DNA from: Roseococcus microcysteis
GTDB lineage: Bacteria; Pseudomonadota; Alphaproteobacteria; Acetobacterales; Acetobacteraceae
Assembly: GCF_014764365.1 (NCBI RefSeq)
Contig: NZ_CP061718.1
Coordinates: 2,620,501 to 2,684,500, forward strand
Length of the DNA stretch: 64,000 nt
Reading direction: 5' to 3'
In this document: positions 23,978 to 32,982 of the stretch, piece after piece
Numbering within the stretch: position 1 is the first letter of the stretch
How the letters are laid out: every line of letters starts with the position of its first letter
Program-made: the position numbers and the translations under genes
The notes under the pieces: generated by a model
The model's input: the letters and a program-made list of their open reading frames with translations, nothing else
The model's database searches: none
What the model was told of the DNA's origin: nothing

Positions 23978-25395
23978 ATGATCTTCGCCTCCTTCGAATT
24001 CCTGTTCCTGTTCCTGCCGGCCTTCCTGCTGGCCTATTTCCTGAGCCCCCGCGCGCGCGCAACGCCGTCATCCTGGCCTTCTCCTGGGGCTTCTACGCCT
24101 GGTGGCGGGTGGATTTCCTGGCGCTGCTGGTGGGCGTCACGGTCTGGAGCTTCTGGATTGCGCAGGCCATGGAGGGGCGGAGCGAAGCCGCACGGACACG
24201 GCTGCTGGTGCTGGGCCTCACCGGGCAGCTTGGCGTGCTGGGCTGGTTCAAATACGCCAATTTCGGCGTGCAGACCTTCAACGACGCGGTGATGGCCCTG
24301 GGCGGCACGCCCATGCCCTGGGCGCAGATCATCCTGCCCGTGGGCCTGTCCTTCTACGTGCTGCAATCGGTCAGCTACCTGGTGGACGTGTATCGGCGCG
24401 ACGTGCCGACCAGCCGGGATTTCGTGGCCTATGCGGCCTACAAGGCCATGTTCAGCCAGCTCATCGCCGGGCCCATCGTGCGCTATGCCGAGGTGGCGGA
24501 GGATCTGCGCGCCCGCACCCATAGCCTGGAAAAATTCGGCCTGGGCGCGCGCCGCTTCATGGTGGGCTTCGCCATGAAGGTGCTGGTGGCCGACACGCTG
24601 GCGCCCGTGGTGGATTCCGTCTTCGCCCTGCCCGCCCCCACCACCGCCGAGGCCTGGGTCGGCGCCATCGCCTACACGCTGCAACTCTTCTTCGACTTCG
24701 CGGGCTATTCGGCCATGGCCATCGGGCTGGCCATGATGTGCGGCTTCCGCTTTCCCGAGAATTTCGACAACCCCTACCTCGCCGGCAACATCCAGGAATT
24801 CTGGCAGCGCTGGCACATGACGCTGAGCCGCTTCCTGCGCGACTACCTCTACATCTCGCTGGGTGGAAACCGGCACGGCCCCGTTCGGACCTATGCCAAC
24901 CTGCTGCTGACCATGGTGATCGGCGGGCTGTGGCATGGCGCGAACTGGACCTTCATCGTCTGGGGCTTCTGGCATGGCGCCCTGCTGGCCCTGCACCGCT
25001 TCTGGCGCGCCTCGGGCGGCGGCCCCATGCCCTGGATCCTGGGCCATGCCTTGCTGATGCTGGCCGTGATCCTGGGCTGGGTGGCCTTCCGCGCGCCGGA
25101 TTTCGCATCCGCCTTCACCCTCTACGCCGCCATGTTCGGGGCGAATTGGGGCGGCATCTCGGACGCGCTCGCCTGGCAAATCACGCCGGACCAATGGTGG
25201 TTCCTCTGGCTGGCGCTGGGCCTGGTCTACCTGCCGCTGCTGGCGGGGCGCCTGCCCTTCCTGCGCCTCTCGCCCGAGGGGCTGTCCGGCCTGTCGCGTC
25301 CCGTCTGGATGTGGTGGCCCTTCGCGGCCTTCCTGCTCGGCCTCGTGCTGCTCTACAGCCGCGCGGCCGTGCCATTCCTGTATTTCCAGTTCTGA
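23978..25395 (+). CDS. MBOAT O-acyltransferase, AlgI/WssH-like (one-base frameshift)
   Basis: This membrane-bound O-acyltransferase would move acyl groups across the inner membrane for cellulose acylation. The reading frame begins MIFASFEFLFLFLPAFLLAYF at 23978 and shifts at the C5 run 24046-24050. One added C gives a continuous protein of about 472 residues (LSPPRARNAVILAFSWGFYAWW), the normal AlgI length. Multiple transmembrane helices, RWHMTLSRFLRDYLYISLGG and the catalytic-His region GGLWHGANWTFIVWGFWHG are intact. It is followed 10 bases later by an AlgX-like gene. If the shift is real the gene is dead; sequence error is more likely. Confidence 0.85.
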
Positions 25396-25405
25396 GGCGC
25401 CGCCG

Positions 25406-26524
25406 ATGACCAGCTGGACCCGCACCCCCGCCACCGCCCTGGCCCTGCTGACCACGGCGCTGCTGGGCTGGGGCGTCTATCAGGGCGTGGCCGCCCTGCG
25501 CTCCGACGCCGCGCAGGCGCGCCTCGCCCCCACGCTGAACGCCGAGGCCTTCCTGGATGGGCGCACCACGGCGGCGGTGAACCATGTGCTCGCGCACCAC
25601 CTGCCGGCCGACCCCTGGGTGCGCGCGGCGGGGGGGCTGTTCCGCTGGGGCATCTTCAACTCCGGCGGGCCAGCGGTGCGGGTGGGCTGCGAGGGCTGGC
25701 TGTTCCTCACCGAGGAACTCCGCCCCTTCGACGGCGCCGAGGCCGCGATGGCCGCGCGCGTGGAGGCGCTGCGCCGCATCCAGGCCGCGCTCGCCGCGCG
25801 CGGCATCGCGCTGGTGCTGGCCGTGGTGCCGGACAAGGCGCGGGTGCAGGAGGGAATGCTCTGCGGCGCCCCCCGCTCCGCCCAGGCCGAGGCGCGGCTG
25901 CCGGCGCTGGAGGCCGCGCTCTCCGGCCTGCCCCAGGCGCCGCTGTTGCCCGCGCTTTCGGCGCTGGCCGCGCGCGAACCGGCCTATTGGCGCACCGACA
26001 CGCATTGGAACCAGCAGGGCGCCGTGGTGGCCGCAGCCGCCATCGCCGAGGCCACCCGCGCCCTGCCCTTCGAACGCCGCCCCGGAATCGCCACCACCCG
26101 GGCGCCCACCGAGACCGAGGCCCCGGCCGACCTGCTGCGGCTGATGGGCCTCGACCTCCTGCCCGACCCCTGGCGCCCCCGCCGCGACCGCCAGCACGAG
26201 GCCACCACCACTGTGCCGGCGGGCGAAGGCGGCGGGCTGCTGGACGAGGCGGTGCCGGAGGTGGTGCTGCTCGGTTCCTCCTATTCGCTCAACGCCAATT
26301 TCCATGGCGCCCTGCAACAGGCGCTGGGGGCGGCCGTCACCTCATTGGCCCAGGCGGGCGGCGGCTTCCATGGCGCGGCGGCCGCCTTCTTCGGCGGCGC
26401 CACCTTCCGCGAGACGCCGCCGCGCCTCGTCATCTGGGAATTCCCGGAGCGCGTCATGGGCCAGCCCATCAGCCCCGCCGAGCGGGAATTCCTGGACGGC
26501 TGGCGTGAGAGCGGGATGCGTTGA
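25406..26524 (+). CDS. AlgX/AlgJ-like SGNH-fold acetylation protein
   Basis: This 372-residue envelope protein has an N-terminal signal anchor (ALALLTTALLGWGVYQGV) and an SGNH-type domain: WLFLTEELRPFDG, VLAVVPDKARV, the Asp-His pair in WRTDTHWNQQGA, and the nucleophile serine in VVLLGSSYSLNANF. In alginate systems AlgX/AlgJ take acyl groups delivered through the MBOAT protein and attach them to the polymer in the periplasm. It is directly behind the MBOAT gene and convergent with a second algJ-like gene, so cellulose is the likely target. Confidence 0.8.
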   Translation: MTSWTRTPATALALLTTALLGWGVYQGVAALRSDAAQARLAPTLNAEAFLDGRTTAAVNHVLAHHLPADPWVRAAGGLFRWGIFNSGGPAVRVGCEGWLFLTEELRPFDGAEAAMAARVEALRRIQAALAARGIALVLAVVPDKARVQEGMLCGAPRSAQAEARLPALEAALSGLPQAPLLPALSALAAREPAYWRTDTHWNQQGAVVAAAAIAEATRALPFERRPGIATTRAPTETEAPADLLRLMGLDLLPDPWRPRRDRQHEATTTVPAGEGGGLLDEAVPEVVLLGSSYSLNANFHGALQQALGAAVTSLAQAGGGFHGAAAAFFGGATFRETPPRLVIWEFPERVMGQPISPAEREFLDGWRESGMR

Positions 26525-26539
26525 GATGGGCTCACCAAC

Positions 26540-26556
26540 GGCGTGAATCAGCCGCT
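26540..26556. repeat. isolated half of the GATTCAC palindromic element
   Basis: GGCGTGAATCAGCCGCT matches one end of the element family found at 47-62 kb but in the opposite orientation, and lacks the partner arm. It lies in the 49-base gap between two convergent genes. It may be a decayed copy. Confidence 0.4.
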
Positions 26557-26573
26557 CGGCAACACCGAAAGGG

Positions 26574-27563
26574 CTACAGCGCCGCCCGCACCCCGCTGAG
26601 GAAGGCGTCGGTGCTCATCGCGTGCTGCGGAAAGGCGGAGCGGTTGCTGGGCAGCAGGACCATCGCGCCTTCCAGCAGGCTCAGCACCAGCAGCAAAGGC
26701 CGCTGGCGCTGGAAGGTCTGGGAGCGCAGGTAGGACAGCAGCGTCTCATAGGGGCCGAAATTCGCCGTCTTCCAGTCCAGCGCGACCGGCCGGTTCAGCC
26801 CGGCCGAGAGCGCCGCGGCGAAGTTGAACTCGGGCGAGAGGAAGCTGCTGCCGACCACCGCCACATCCGCGCGGTCCTCCTGCACCAGGGCCGCGCCGCC
26901 GCGGGGAATGGGCGCGCGTATCAGGAAGGGTTCGGCCGGAAAATCCCGCCGTTCGGCGGCAGGGACGAAGTCCAGCAGGTCATTGCGCCCCCTGACGCGC
27001 TGCACCTGCGGCCCCAGCCGTTCACCAGGCCCGGGACTGGCGGGAAAACGGAACGCCGCCTGGATGGCCGAGGCCATGACCCCCGCGGCCAGCTCCGCGC
27101 CGGCCGGCGTCCAATGCGTGTCGGCCTTGAAGAACAGGCGCGGTTCGGGCCTGGCGGCCGCCTCGCGCGCCATGGGCGTCATCAGGTCCGGCACCAGCCG
27201 GACACCGCCCTGGGTCAGGGCGGCGCGGGCGGCCTCATAGCGTCGCAGCGCCACGGGCGAGGGCGCCATGCCAGGCGGCAGCATGTTCCGATAGACCATG
27301 GCCTTGGACGGGATGAGGGTGATGACCGTCTCGACATGGGCCGCGCGCAGCATGCCCACCGCCTCGGCCAGGATTTCACAGACCCGGGGCAGGTTGGTGG
27401 TGTCGGCCTGCTGCACATTGTCCCAGGGCGCGAAGAGCCACCCATCCCGCCCCCGGATGGCCGAAAGGCGCTGCGCTTGCGCGGCGGGCGCGGCCAAGGT
27501 GGCGCCGGCCGCCAGCGCCACAAGGCCGCGACGCTTCAGGGCGGGTGTGGGCAGGTGGGTCAT
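26574..27563 (-). CDS. AlgJ-like SGNH-fold protein (second copy)
   Basis: This 329-residue exported protein has the N-terminal LKRRGLVALAAGATLAAPAAQA, a twin-arginine-like signal ending AQA. The core shows GWLFAPWDN, TLIPSKAMVYRNMLP, FFKADTHWTPAG (Asp-His) and VVGSSFLSPEFNF (Ser). It is clearly paralogous to the product of 32979-33959, with aligned motifs throughout. Last gene of the bcs series, 39 bases after the GDSL hydrolase gene. Probable role is periplasmic acyl transfer to cellulose. Confidence 0.8.
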   Translation of the reverse strand: MTHLPTPALKRRGLVALAAGATLAAPAAQAQRLSAIRGRDGWLFAPWDNVQQADTTNLPRVCEILAEAVGMLRAAHVETVITLIPSKAMVYRNMLPPGMAPSPVALRRYEAARAALTQGGVRLVPDLMTPMAREAAARPEPRLFFKADTHWTPAGAELAAGVMASAIQAAFRFPASPGPGERLGPQVQRVRGRNDLLDFVPAAERRDFPAEPFLIRAPIPRGGAALVQEDRADVAVVGSSFLSPEFNFAAALSAGLNRPVALDWKTANFGPYETLLSYLRSQTFQRQRPLLLVLSLLEGAMVLLPSNRSAFPQHAMSTDAFLSGVRAAL

Positions 27564-27602
27564 CGGCGCCGCTTCCCCTCGTGATCGACCCCGGATGCCG
27601 CC

Positions 27603-28376
27603 CTACCGGACGGCCGGCGCGCGGGCCTCCAGGGCGGCGCGCAGGGCGCCTTCCAATGCTGTGGAAAGTATAGCGTAACCATAAGGTGTCAAATGCAGTT
27701 GATCGTAGGACACCAGAGAGGTCAGGCGCTGCCTGCCATCGAGCAGCACATCCGCGGCATCCAGCCCGAACAGCGTGCGCCCATCCGGGCAGGGGGCCAG
27801 GAAGCGATTCACCTCCTGGTTGAAGGCGCGCCCCGCGTCATCGGGCTCGGTCCCGCGGGGCAGCAGCCCGACCAGCACCACATGCACGCCGGGGGCGCGG
27901 GCCCGAATTTCCTCCACCACGCTGAGGATGGCCTGGGCCGTGGGCAGGGCATGCCAGCCGAAGCCGGCATTGTTGGTGCCCACCAGCACGACCACCGCGC
28001 GCGGGCGCAGCGCGGCGGGCCAGCCGCCCTGGCGCAGCCGCCACAGCAGCGTCTGGGTGGTGTCGCCCGCCACGCCCATGTTGAGCGCCCGGCGGTGGCC
28101 GTAGAAATGCTGGAACAGGGCGGGCGTCCAGCCCGCCACCAGGGAATCCCCCAGGAAGACCAGTTCCACCTCCTCCAGCCGCATGGCCGAGAGCCGCCGC
28201 GACAGGGCCCGGTTCAACTCCGCCCATTGCGGCCAGGGGTGGGGCGCGGGCCGGGCATCGGGCGGCAGGGTGCGCATGTCCAGCGGGCCGGGGCAGGAGG
28301 CCAGCGCGGGAGGGGCCAGGGCCGCCAGCCCAGTCAGGACCAGAAGGGCCCCGAGGGCGCGAAGCCAACTCACCAT
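27603..28376 (-). CDS. SGNH/GDSL hydrolase, secreted
   Basis: This 257-residue protein has a Sec signal peptide (LRALGALLVLTGLAALAPPALA) and a classic GDSL set: block I VFLGDSLVAGW with the catalytic Ser, block III VGTNNAGFG, and block V DQLHLTPYG with the Asp/His pair. It resembles platelet-activating-factor acetylhydrolase-like esterases. Its ATG lies within the end of bcsC (7-base overlap), so it is part of the cellulose operon and may remove or transfer acetyl groups on the exported glucan. Confidence 0.82.
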   Translation of the reverse strand: MVSWLRALGALLVLTGLAALAPPALASCPGPLDMRTLPPDARPAPHPWPQWAELNRALSRRLSAMRLEEVELVFLGDSLVAGWTPALFQHFYGHRRALNMGVAGDTTQTLLWRLRQGGWPAALRPRAVVVLVGTNNAGFGWHALPTAQAILSVVEEIRARAPGVHVVLVGLLPRGTEPDDAGRAFNQEVNRFLAPCPDGRTLFGLDAADVLLDGRQRLTSLVSYDQLHLTPYGYAILSTALEGALRAALEARAPAVR

Positions 28377-31300
28377 ACGGGACGGGTCGCGCCCGAGGGC
28401 ATCCGCACCAGTTCCGGCGCGCCGGCGCGATAGCTGCTCACCATCGGGTCGTTCACATTGGGGTACACGGTGGGCGCGCCCGCGAACAACGGCTCCAGGT
28501 CGGCGCGCGGCCGGTCGAGCCGGTAGCGCAGGTAGAAGAAGCCCGCCGTGTCCGCGAAATTCCCCACCCGCTCATACCGGGCCGCCGCCCCCAGGCGCAG
28601 GTTGGGCGTCATGGCGTATTCCAGATTGGCGAAGATGCTGCCCGTGGGCCCGCTGCTGCGCTGCCCGCCGATATGCGTGTCGAAGACACCCGGGTTGGCC
28701 GCCGCCTGCGCCTCCAGCGCCGCCTGGTAGCCCCGGTTGGTCGGAAAGACGGGGGCCAGCGCCGTGCGGAAGCTCTGCCACCCCACCGCGCCGATGCCGC
28801 GGAAGGTCCAGTCGCCCCATTGCGCCCGATACTCGCCCTGCAAGGAGCCGACAAAGGAGCGCGCCGGGCTGAAATACCCGCCATGGCCGAAGGTGAAGCC
28901 GCCCGCGTTGCGCGAATGGCCGGTGTGGCGCAGATCCACGCCCACCGTGACCTGCTGCCCCGGCTGGCGCAGCACGGCGTAGTAGACGCCGCCGAACACC
29001 TCCCACCGCGTGTTGTCCACCACATTGGTGCCGCGCAGCATGTGGGCGCCGCCGCCGCCATAGAAGCCCAGCCGGTCGCTGGTGGAATATTCCAGCGTGA
29101 CGCGCCCGCCCGTGCGCGTCACCGCGCCCCAGAAAGGCCCGTGCGAGGGCGATTGCTGATAGCCCGCATAGGACAGCATGGAGCTGGTCTCGGGCGTGCG
29201 CTCCGCCGTCAGGCGCAGGCGCAGCCCCTCCGTGATCCGCGGCACCGCCTCCAGCATCCCGGTGAAGGTGGGCCGATGGAAACCGAGCGGCGTGGAACCC
29301 ACCTCCGCCCGCATGTTCTCGCGCAGCCAGGTCATGCGCAGGGCCACGCCGTCAATATTGCCCTGCGGCCGCTGGAAGGCGGGCGCGGTGACGTCCCGCT
29401 GGAGGAAGAGCGGGTTGGTGCCGAAGGATTGCTGGTCCCGGAAGCCCGAGCCGAGCCGCCCCGATTGCAGCGCCACCATGTCCGCGCCCAGCGTCAGTCT
29501 GCCGCCCACGCCCGGCAGTGGGGCCGAGACCTCGGTCGGCGCCGTCAGCGTGGTCAGGCGCGAGGTGCCGCCCGAGCCGGGCCGGGCATGGATCTGCACG
29601 CCGCTCTGAAGCCACACCGCCGCCTCGTCGCGCGCGCGGATCAGCTCCTGCGCGATCTGCGAGGTCAGCGCATCGGTCAGGCGCACGGCGCGCGCGGCCC
29701 CCGCGCCGGGGCGCATGGCCTCGGCGGCCGCGGCGGCGGCCCCCACCTCGCCATCGGCGCGGAGTGCCGCGAGGCGCCGTGCGGCAGCGGCCTCCATCAG
29801 CCGCAGGGTCGCGGCCTGGTTGCCCTGGGCGCGGTTCAGCCGCGCCTCGGCCAGCGTCATCCTGAGATCACCCGGCGAGAAGAAGGCGCCCTCCACCAGC
29901 GCGGCATGGGCGGCGGCCCAGTCGCGCTGCTCGACCGCGATGTCCACGAGGGCGATGCGCGCCTCATGGTTGCGCGGGTCCTCGCGCAGGATGTCCTCCA
30001 CGATGCGCCGTGCCTCGGGCAGGCGGCGGCGGGCCATCAGCAGCCGCACCATGGCGAGGTTCTGGTTGCGCGCGGCGGGTGCGGCGCCGCGCTGGGCGTC
30101 GCGGGCGGTCAGCGCGGCCTCGGCCTCGGCGAAGCGGCCGCGCAGGGTGGCGTCATCGGCCACCGCCATGGCCTCGAAATCCAGCACGGCGTTCAGCTCG
30201 CGCCGCTCCTCCGCCGTCAGGTTCTGTGCGCGGGTGAGCGGCGAGGTGATCTCCTGCGCCACCGCCGGCCGCTTGGCCTGGATCAGCGCGCCCGCGATCA
30301 GGATGCGCGACATCACGCTGGCATCGGGGTTGGCGCGCAGCGCGGCCTGCGCCGCCTCCACCGCCGCCTGGGGTTCGTCGAGCCGCCCCAATGCCCGGAT
30401 CACGGCCGGCGCCAGCAGCCCGCCCGGGTCGCGCTGGCCGGCGGCGGCGACCATCGCCCGCAGCGCGTCGGGCCGGCGGGCGCGCACCGCGTCCTCCAGC
30501 TGCTGCACCTCGAATTCGCGCCGCGTCAGCGCCGCGATGCGCGCCATGTCCGGGTTGCGAAGGCGGGCGGGCACGCGCTCGAACAGCGCCAGCGCATCGC
30601 CGAAGCGCTCGTCGTCGAAGGCCAGCAGGGCGGCGGCCATGGAGGATTCCGCGTCGGTGCGCGCCTCCAGCCCGCGCTCCAGCCGGCGCGCTTCCTCCGC
30701 CTGGCCAAGTGTCTTTAGGCGCCGCACCAGGTCCACCACGGGCCAGGGGTTGGCGGGGTTCAGCGCGATGGCCGCGCGCAGCTGCTCCAGCGCCTGCTCG
30801 GGATGGTCGAGGCGGCGCGCATTCTCCACCAGCGCGCCCGCATGGGCGACGCGCGCGGCCTGGCTGGGGGCGAGGCCCGTCTCGCGCCGCAGGCTCTCGG
30901 CCTCGGCGAAGCGGTTCTGGCGTTGCAGGGCGGTGTAGAGGCCCTGCAGCGCGTCCTCCTGCCGCGGGCGCAGGGCCAGCACGGCGCGGAAGCGCTGCTC
31001 GGCCGCCGCCAGCTCGCCGCGTTGCAGCGCGATCGAGCCCAGGATCAGCTCGCCCTGGATGCGTTCCTCGCCGCGCTGCCGCGCCGCCACGCGGGCCAGC
31101 CGGTCGGCGCGGTCGAGGTCGTTGCGGGCCATGGCGCGCCAGGCCAGCACCGAGGCCGGCACCGGCGGCGGTCCCTGCCGCACACCCACCTCCACCGGGT
31201 CGAGGCTGCCCACCGAACGCTCGAACTCCTCCTGGCGGTCGGGCGCGAAGGCGATGGCGCGGTCGAGGAATTCCCGCGCCTCGGCGAAGCGGCCCTGGAT

Positions 31301-32290
31301 CTTGCGAATGACGGCGAGGCCCACCAGCGCCTCGGCATCCTCCGCATCCTCCAGCAGGGCGCGTTCGAACTGCACCTCGGCATCCATGAGGCGCTGCTCG
31401 GTGATGCGGGCCCAGGCCAGCGCGCGCGCCTCCTGCCCCGGCGTCACGCCGGCGTCCTGGATGCGTTCCAGCTTGGCGTCCAGGTCGCCATCCTGGCCGG
31501 TGAACACCAGCAGATAGGCGTTGATGCGCGCGGCCGTCTCGGGGTCGTCGCCGCTCCAGAGCAGGGCCTGGCGCCAGGGGTTGCGCGTGGCGTCGCGGAT
31601 GCCCGGCCGCGCCGAGAGGAACTGCATGCGGTCAATGCCCTCGGACCGCGTGTCCTCGCGATAGGTCAGCAGCTCCGCCAGCAGCAAGGCGAGGCGGCTT
31701 TCATTGGGGTCGGCCGAGACGCGGTCCTGCAATTCCGCCACGGCGGCGCGGTAGCCCTGCTCCGAGGTGGCGGCGAGGGCCTGATAGTATTCATTGGCGA
31801 TGGCCACCGGCACCGCCCGCCCGCCGGCCAGCTGGCGGTAGCGCTCCACCGCCTCCGCCTGGCGGCCGGCGGTGGCGAGCTGCCGGGCCGCGATCAGCGT
31901 CGCGGCGTCGTCGGAGAGCAGGCGCGCCACCTCCTCCGCCGTGGCCAGCCGTGGGTCACCGGGAATGAGGCGGCGCAGATTGGCCAGGTTCCGCTGCACC
32001 GTGGCCGGCTGCGCGGCGAGTGCCGCGGCCTCGATGCTGGCCACCATGGCATCCACATTGTCGGGCTCGACCAGCAGGATGCGGTCGAGCGTCTGCAAGG
32101 CGCGCTCGGGCTGGTTCTGCGACAGCCAGTAGAGCGCCTGTTCGAACAGGGCGGCCGTGGCCCCCAGCGTGCCGCTCAGCCGGTTGTCCTCCGGCCGCTG
32201 CGCCTGGGCGCCCGCCACGGGCATGAGCAGCGCGAGGCCCAGCGCGGCCATGGCGCGGCGCATCCGGCGGCGGGGCGCGGCGCGGGTCAT
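28370..32290 (-). CDS. bcsC: cellulose synthase outer-membrane export subunit (TPR plus beta-barrel)
   Basis: This 1306-residue protein has a signal peptide (MAALGLALLMPVAGAQA), then a long alpha-helical TPR array to about residue 950 with many A-L-L-x-x-P-x-x-x-A-A units. The C-terminal BCSC_C beta-barrel of roughly 300 residues (from TLGADMVALQSG) ends in a short Arg/Trp-containing tail. It guides the glucan across the periplasm and out through the outer membrane. Size and order match BcsC of Acetobacteraceae. The ATG at 32290 overlaps the algF-like stop (ATGA). Confidence 0.93.
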   Translation of the reverse strand: MTRAAPRRRMRRAMAALGLALLMPVAGAQAQRPEDNRLSGTLGATAALFEQALYWLSQNQPERALQTLDRILLVEPDNVDAMVASIEAAALAAQPATVQRNLANLRRLIPGDPRLATAEEVARLLSDDAATLIAARQLATAGRQAEAVERYRQLAGGRAVPVAIANEYYQALAATSEQGYRAAVAELQDRVSADPNESRLALLLAELLTYREDTRSEGIDRMQFLSARPGIRDATRNPWRQALLWSGDDPETAARINAYLLVFTGQDGDLDAKLERIQDAGVTPGQEARALAWARITEQRLMDAEVQFERALLEDAEDAEALVGLAVIRKIQGRFAEAREFLDRAIAFAPDRQEEFERSVGSLDPVEVGVRQGPPPVPASVLAWRAMARNDLDRADRLARVAARQRGEERIQGELILGSIALQRGELAAAEQRFRAVLALRPRQEDALQGLYTALQRQNRFAEAESLRRETGLAPSQAARVAHAGALVENARRLDHPEQALEQLRAAIALNPANPWPVVDLVRRLKTLGQAEEARRLERGLEARTDAESSMAAALLAFDDERFGDALALFERVPARLRNPDMARIAALTRREFEVQQLEDAVRARRPDALRAMVAAAGQRDPGGLLAPAVIRALGRLDEPQAAVEAAQAALRANPDASVMSRILIAGALIQAKRPAVAQEITSPLTRAQNLTAEERRELNAVLDFEAMAVADDATLRGRFAEAEAALTARDAQRGAAPAARNQNLAMVRLLMARRRLPEARRIVEDILREDPRNHEARIALVDIAVEQRDWAAAHAALVEGAFFSPGDLRMTLAEARLNRAQGNQAATLRLMEAAAARRLAALRADGEVGAAAAAAEAMRPGAGAARAVRLTDALTSQIAQELIRARDEAAVWLQSGVQIHARPGSGGTSRLTTLTAPTEVSAPLPGVGGRLTLGADMVALQSGRLGSGFRDQQSFGTNPLFLQRDVTAPAFQRPQGNIDGVALRMTWLRENMRAEVGSTPLGFHRPTFTGMLEAVPRITEGLRLRLTAERTPETSSMLSYAGYQQSPSHGPFWGAVTRTGGRVTLEYSTSDRLGFYGGGGAHMLRGTNVVDNTRWEVFGGVYYAVLRQPGQQVTVGVDLRHTGHSRNAGGFTFGHGGYFSPARSFVGSLQGEYRAQWGDWTFRGIGAVGWQSFRTALAPVFPTNRGYQAALEAQAAANPGVFDTHIGGQRSSGPTGSIFANLEYAMTPNLRLGAAARYERVGNFADTAGFFYLRYRLDRPRADLEPLFAGAPTVYPNVNDPMVSSYRAGAPELVRMPSGATRPVW

Positions 32291-32982
32291 CGGCGGAAGG
32301 GCGCCGTGCTGTCGCGCAGCAGGAAGGCGAGCGGCGCGGCCCCGGGGCCCGGCACCAGCCAGATGGAATACATGCCGCCCGCCTCCAGCCCGTGCAGGCC
32401 GAATTCGGGCGAGACGCGTTCGCCGCAGGTGGCCCGCACCTGGGCCTGCACCGGGTTCACGCTGCGCGCGCGGTTTTGCAGCGCGGGCACGTCGCTGAAC
32501 ACGGCCTGCCCGCCGGGCAGCAGCGCCAGCCCGGCCGCCGGGCAATCGGGCAGGGCGTTGTAGAAGGCGATGCGGGCGCGGGCGCGGTTGAAGTCCGTGT
32601 CCTCGACCAGCGCCGTCATGGCCGGGTTGCCGCCGGGCCCGCGATGCACCAGCACCGTCACGAAGCTGCCCGGCGTCACGGTCAGCGTGCCGGTGCCCCG
32701 CCGCGGCCCTTCCGTGATTTCGAGGCGCAGCGTGCGGCCGGCTACGTTCTCGACCACCGTATAGGCCGTGACGCGCTGGTGTGGCAGCGCGACGCCCAGC
32801 CGCTGCGGCGGCAGGAAGTCGGGCCGCACCGCCACCTCGGCCGGCAGCGTGTTCATCAGCCGCACATAGGCCGAGCCGGGCGGCGGCGCGGGCTCATAGA
32901 CCTGGCCCTGGGCGCGGGCCTCCTGCGGCGGCGCCAGGGCCAGCCCCAGCGCGGCGAGCAGGGCGAGAAGCGGGCGCCTCAT
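32287..32982 (-). CDS. AlgF/WssG-like periplasmic acetylation protein
   Basis: This 231-residue secreted protein (signal peptide MRRPLLALLAALGLALAPPQEARA) has two beta-rich halves, the first beginning YVRLMNTLPAEVAVRPDF and including VTPGSFVTVLVHR, the second beginning RIAFYNALPDCPAAGLALL. Short beta domains opening with Arg-x-x-N are characteristic of AlgF. AlgF is required for acyl delivery in alginate acetylation, and WssG is its counterpart in acetylated-cellulose loci. It overlaps both neighbours by four bases. Confidence 0.75.
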   Translation of the reverse strand: MRRPLLALLAALGLALAPPQEARAQGQVYEPAPPPGSAYVRLMNTLPAEVAVRPDFLPPQRLGVALPHQRVTAYTVVENVAGRTLRLEITEGPRRGTGTLTVTPGSFVTVLVHRGPGGNPAMTALVEDTDFNRARARIAFYNALPDCPAAGLALLPGGQAVFSDVPALQNRARSVNPVQAQVRATCGERVSPEFGLHGLEAGGMYSIWLVPGPGAAPLAFLLRDSTAPFRR

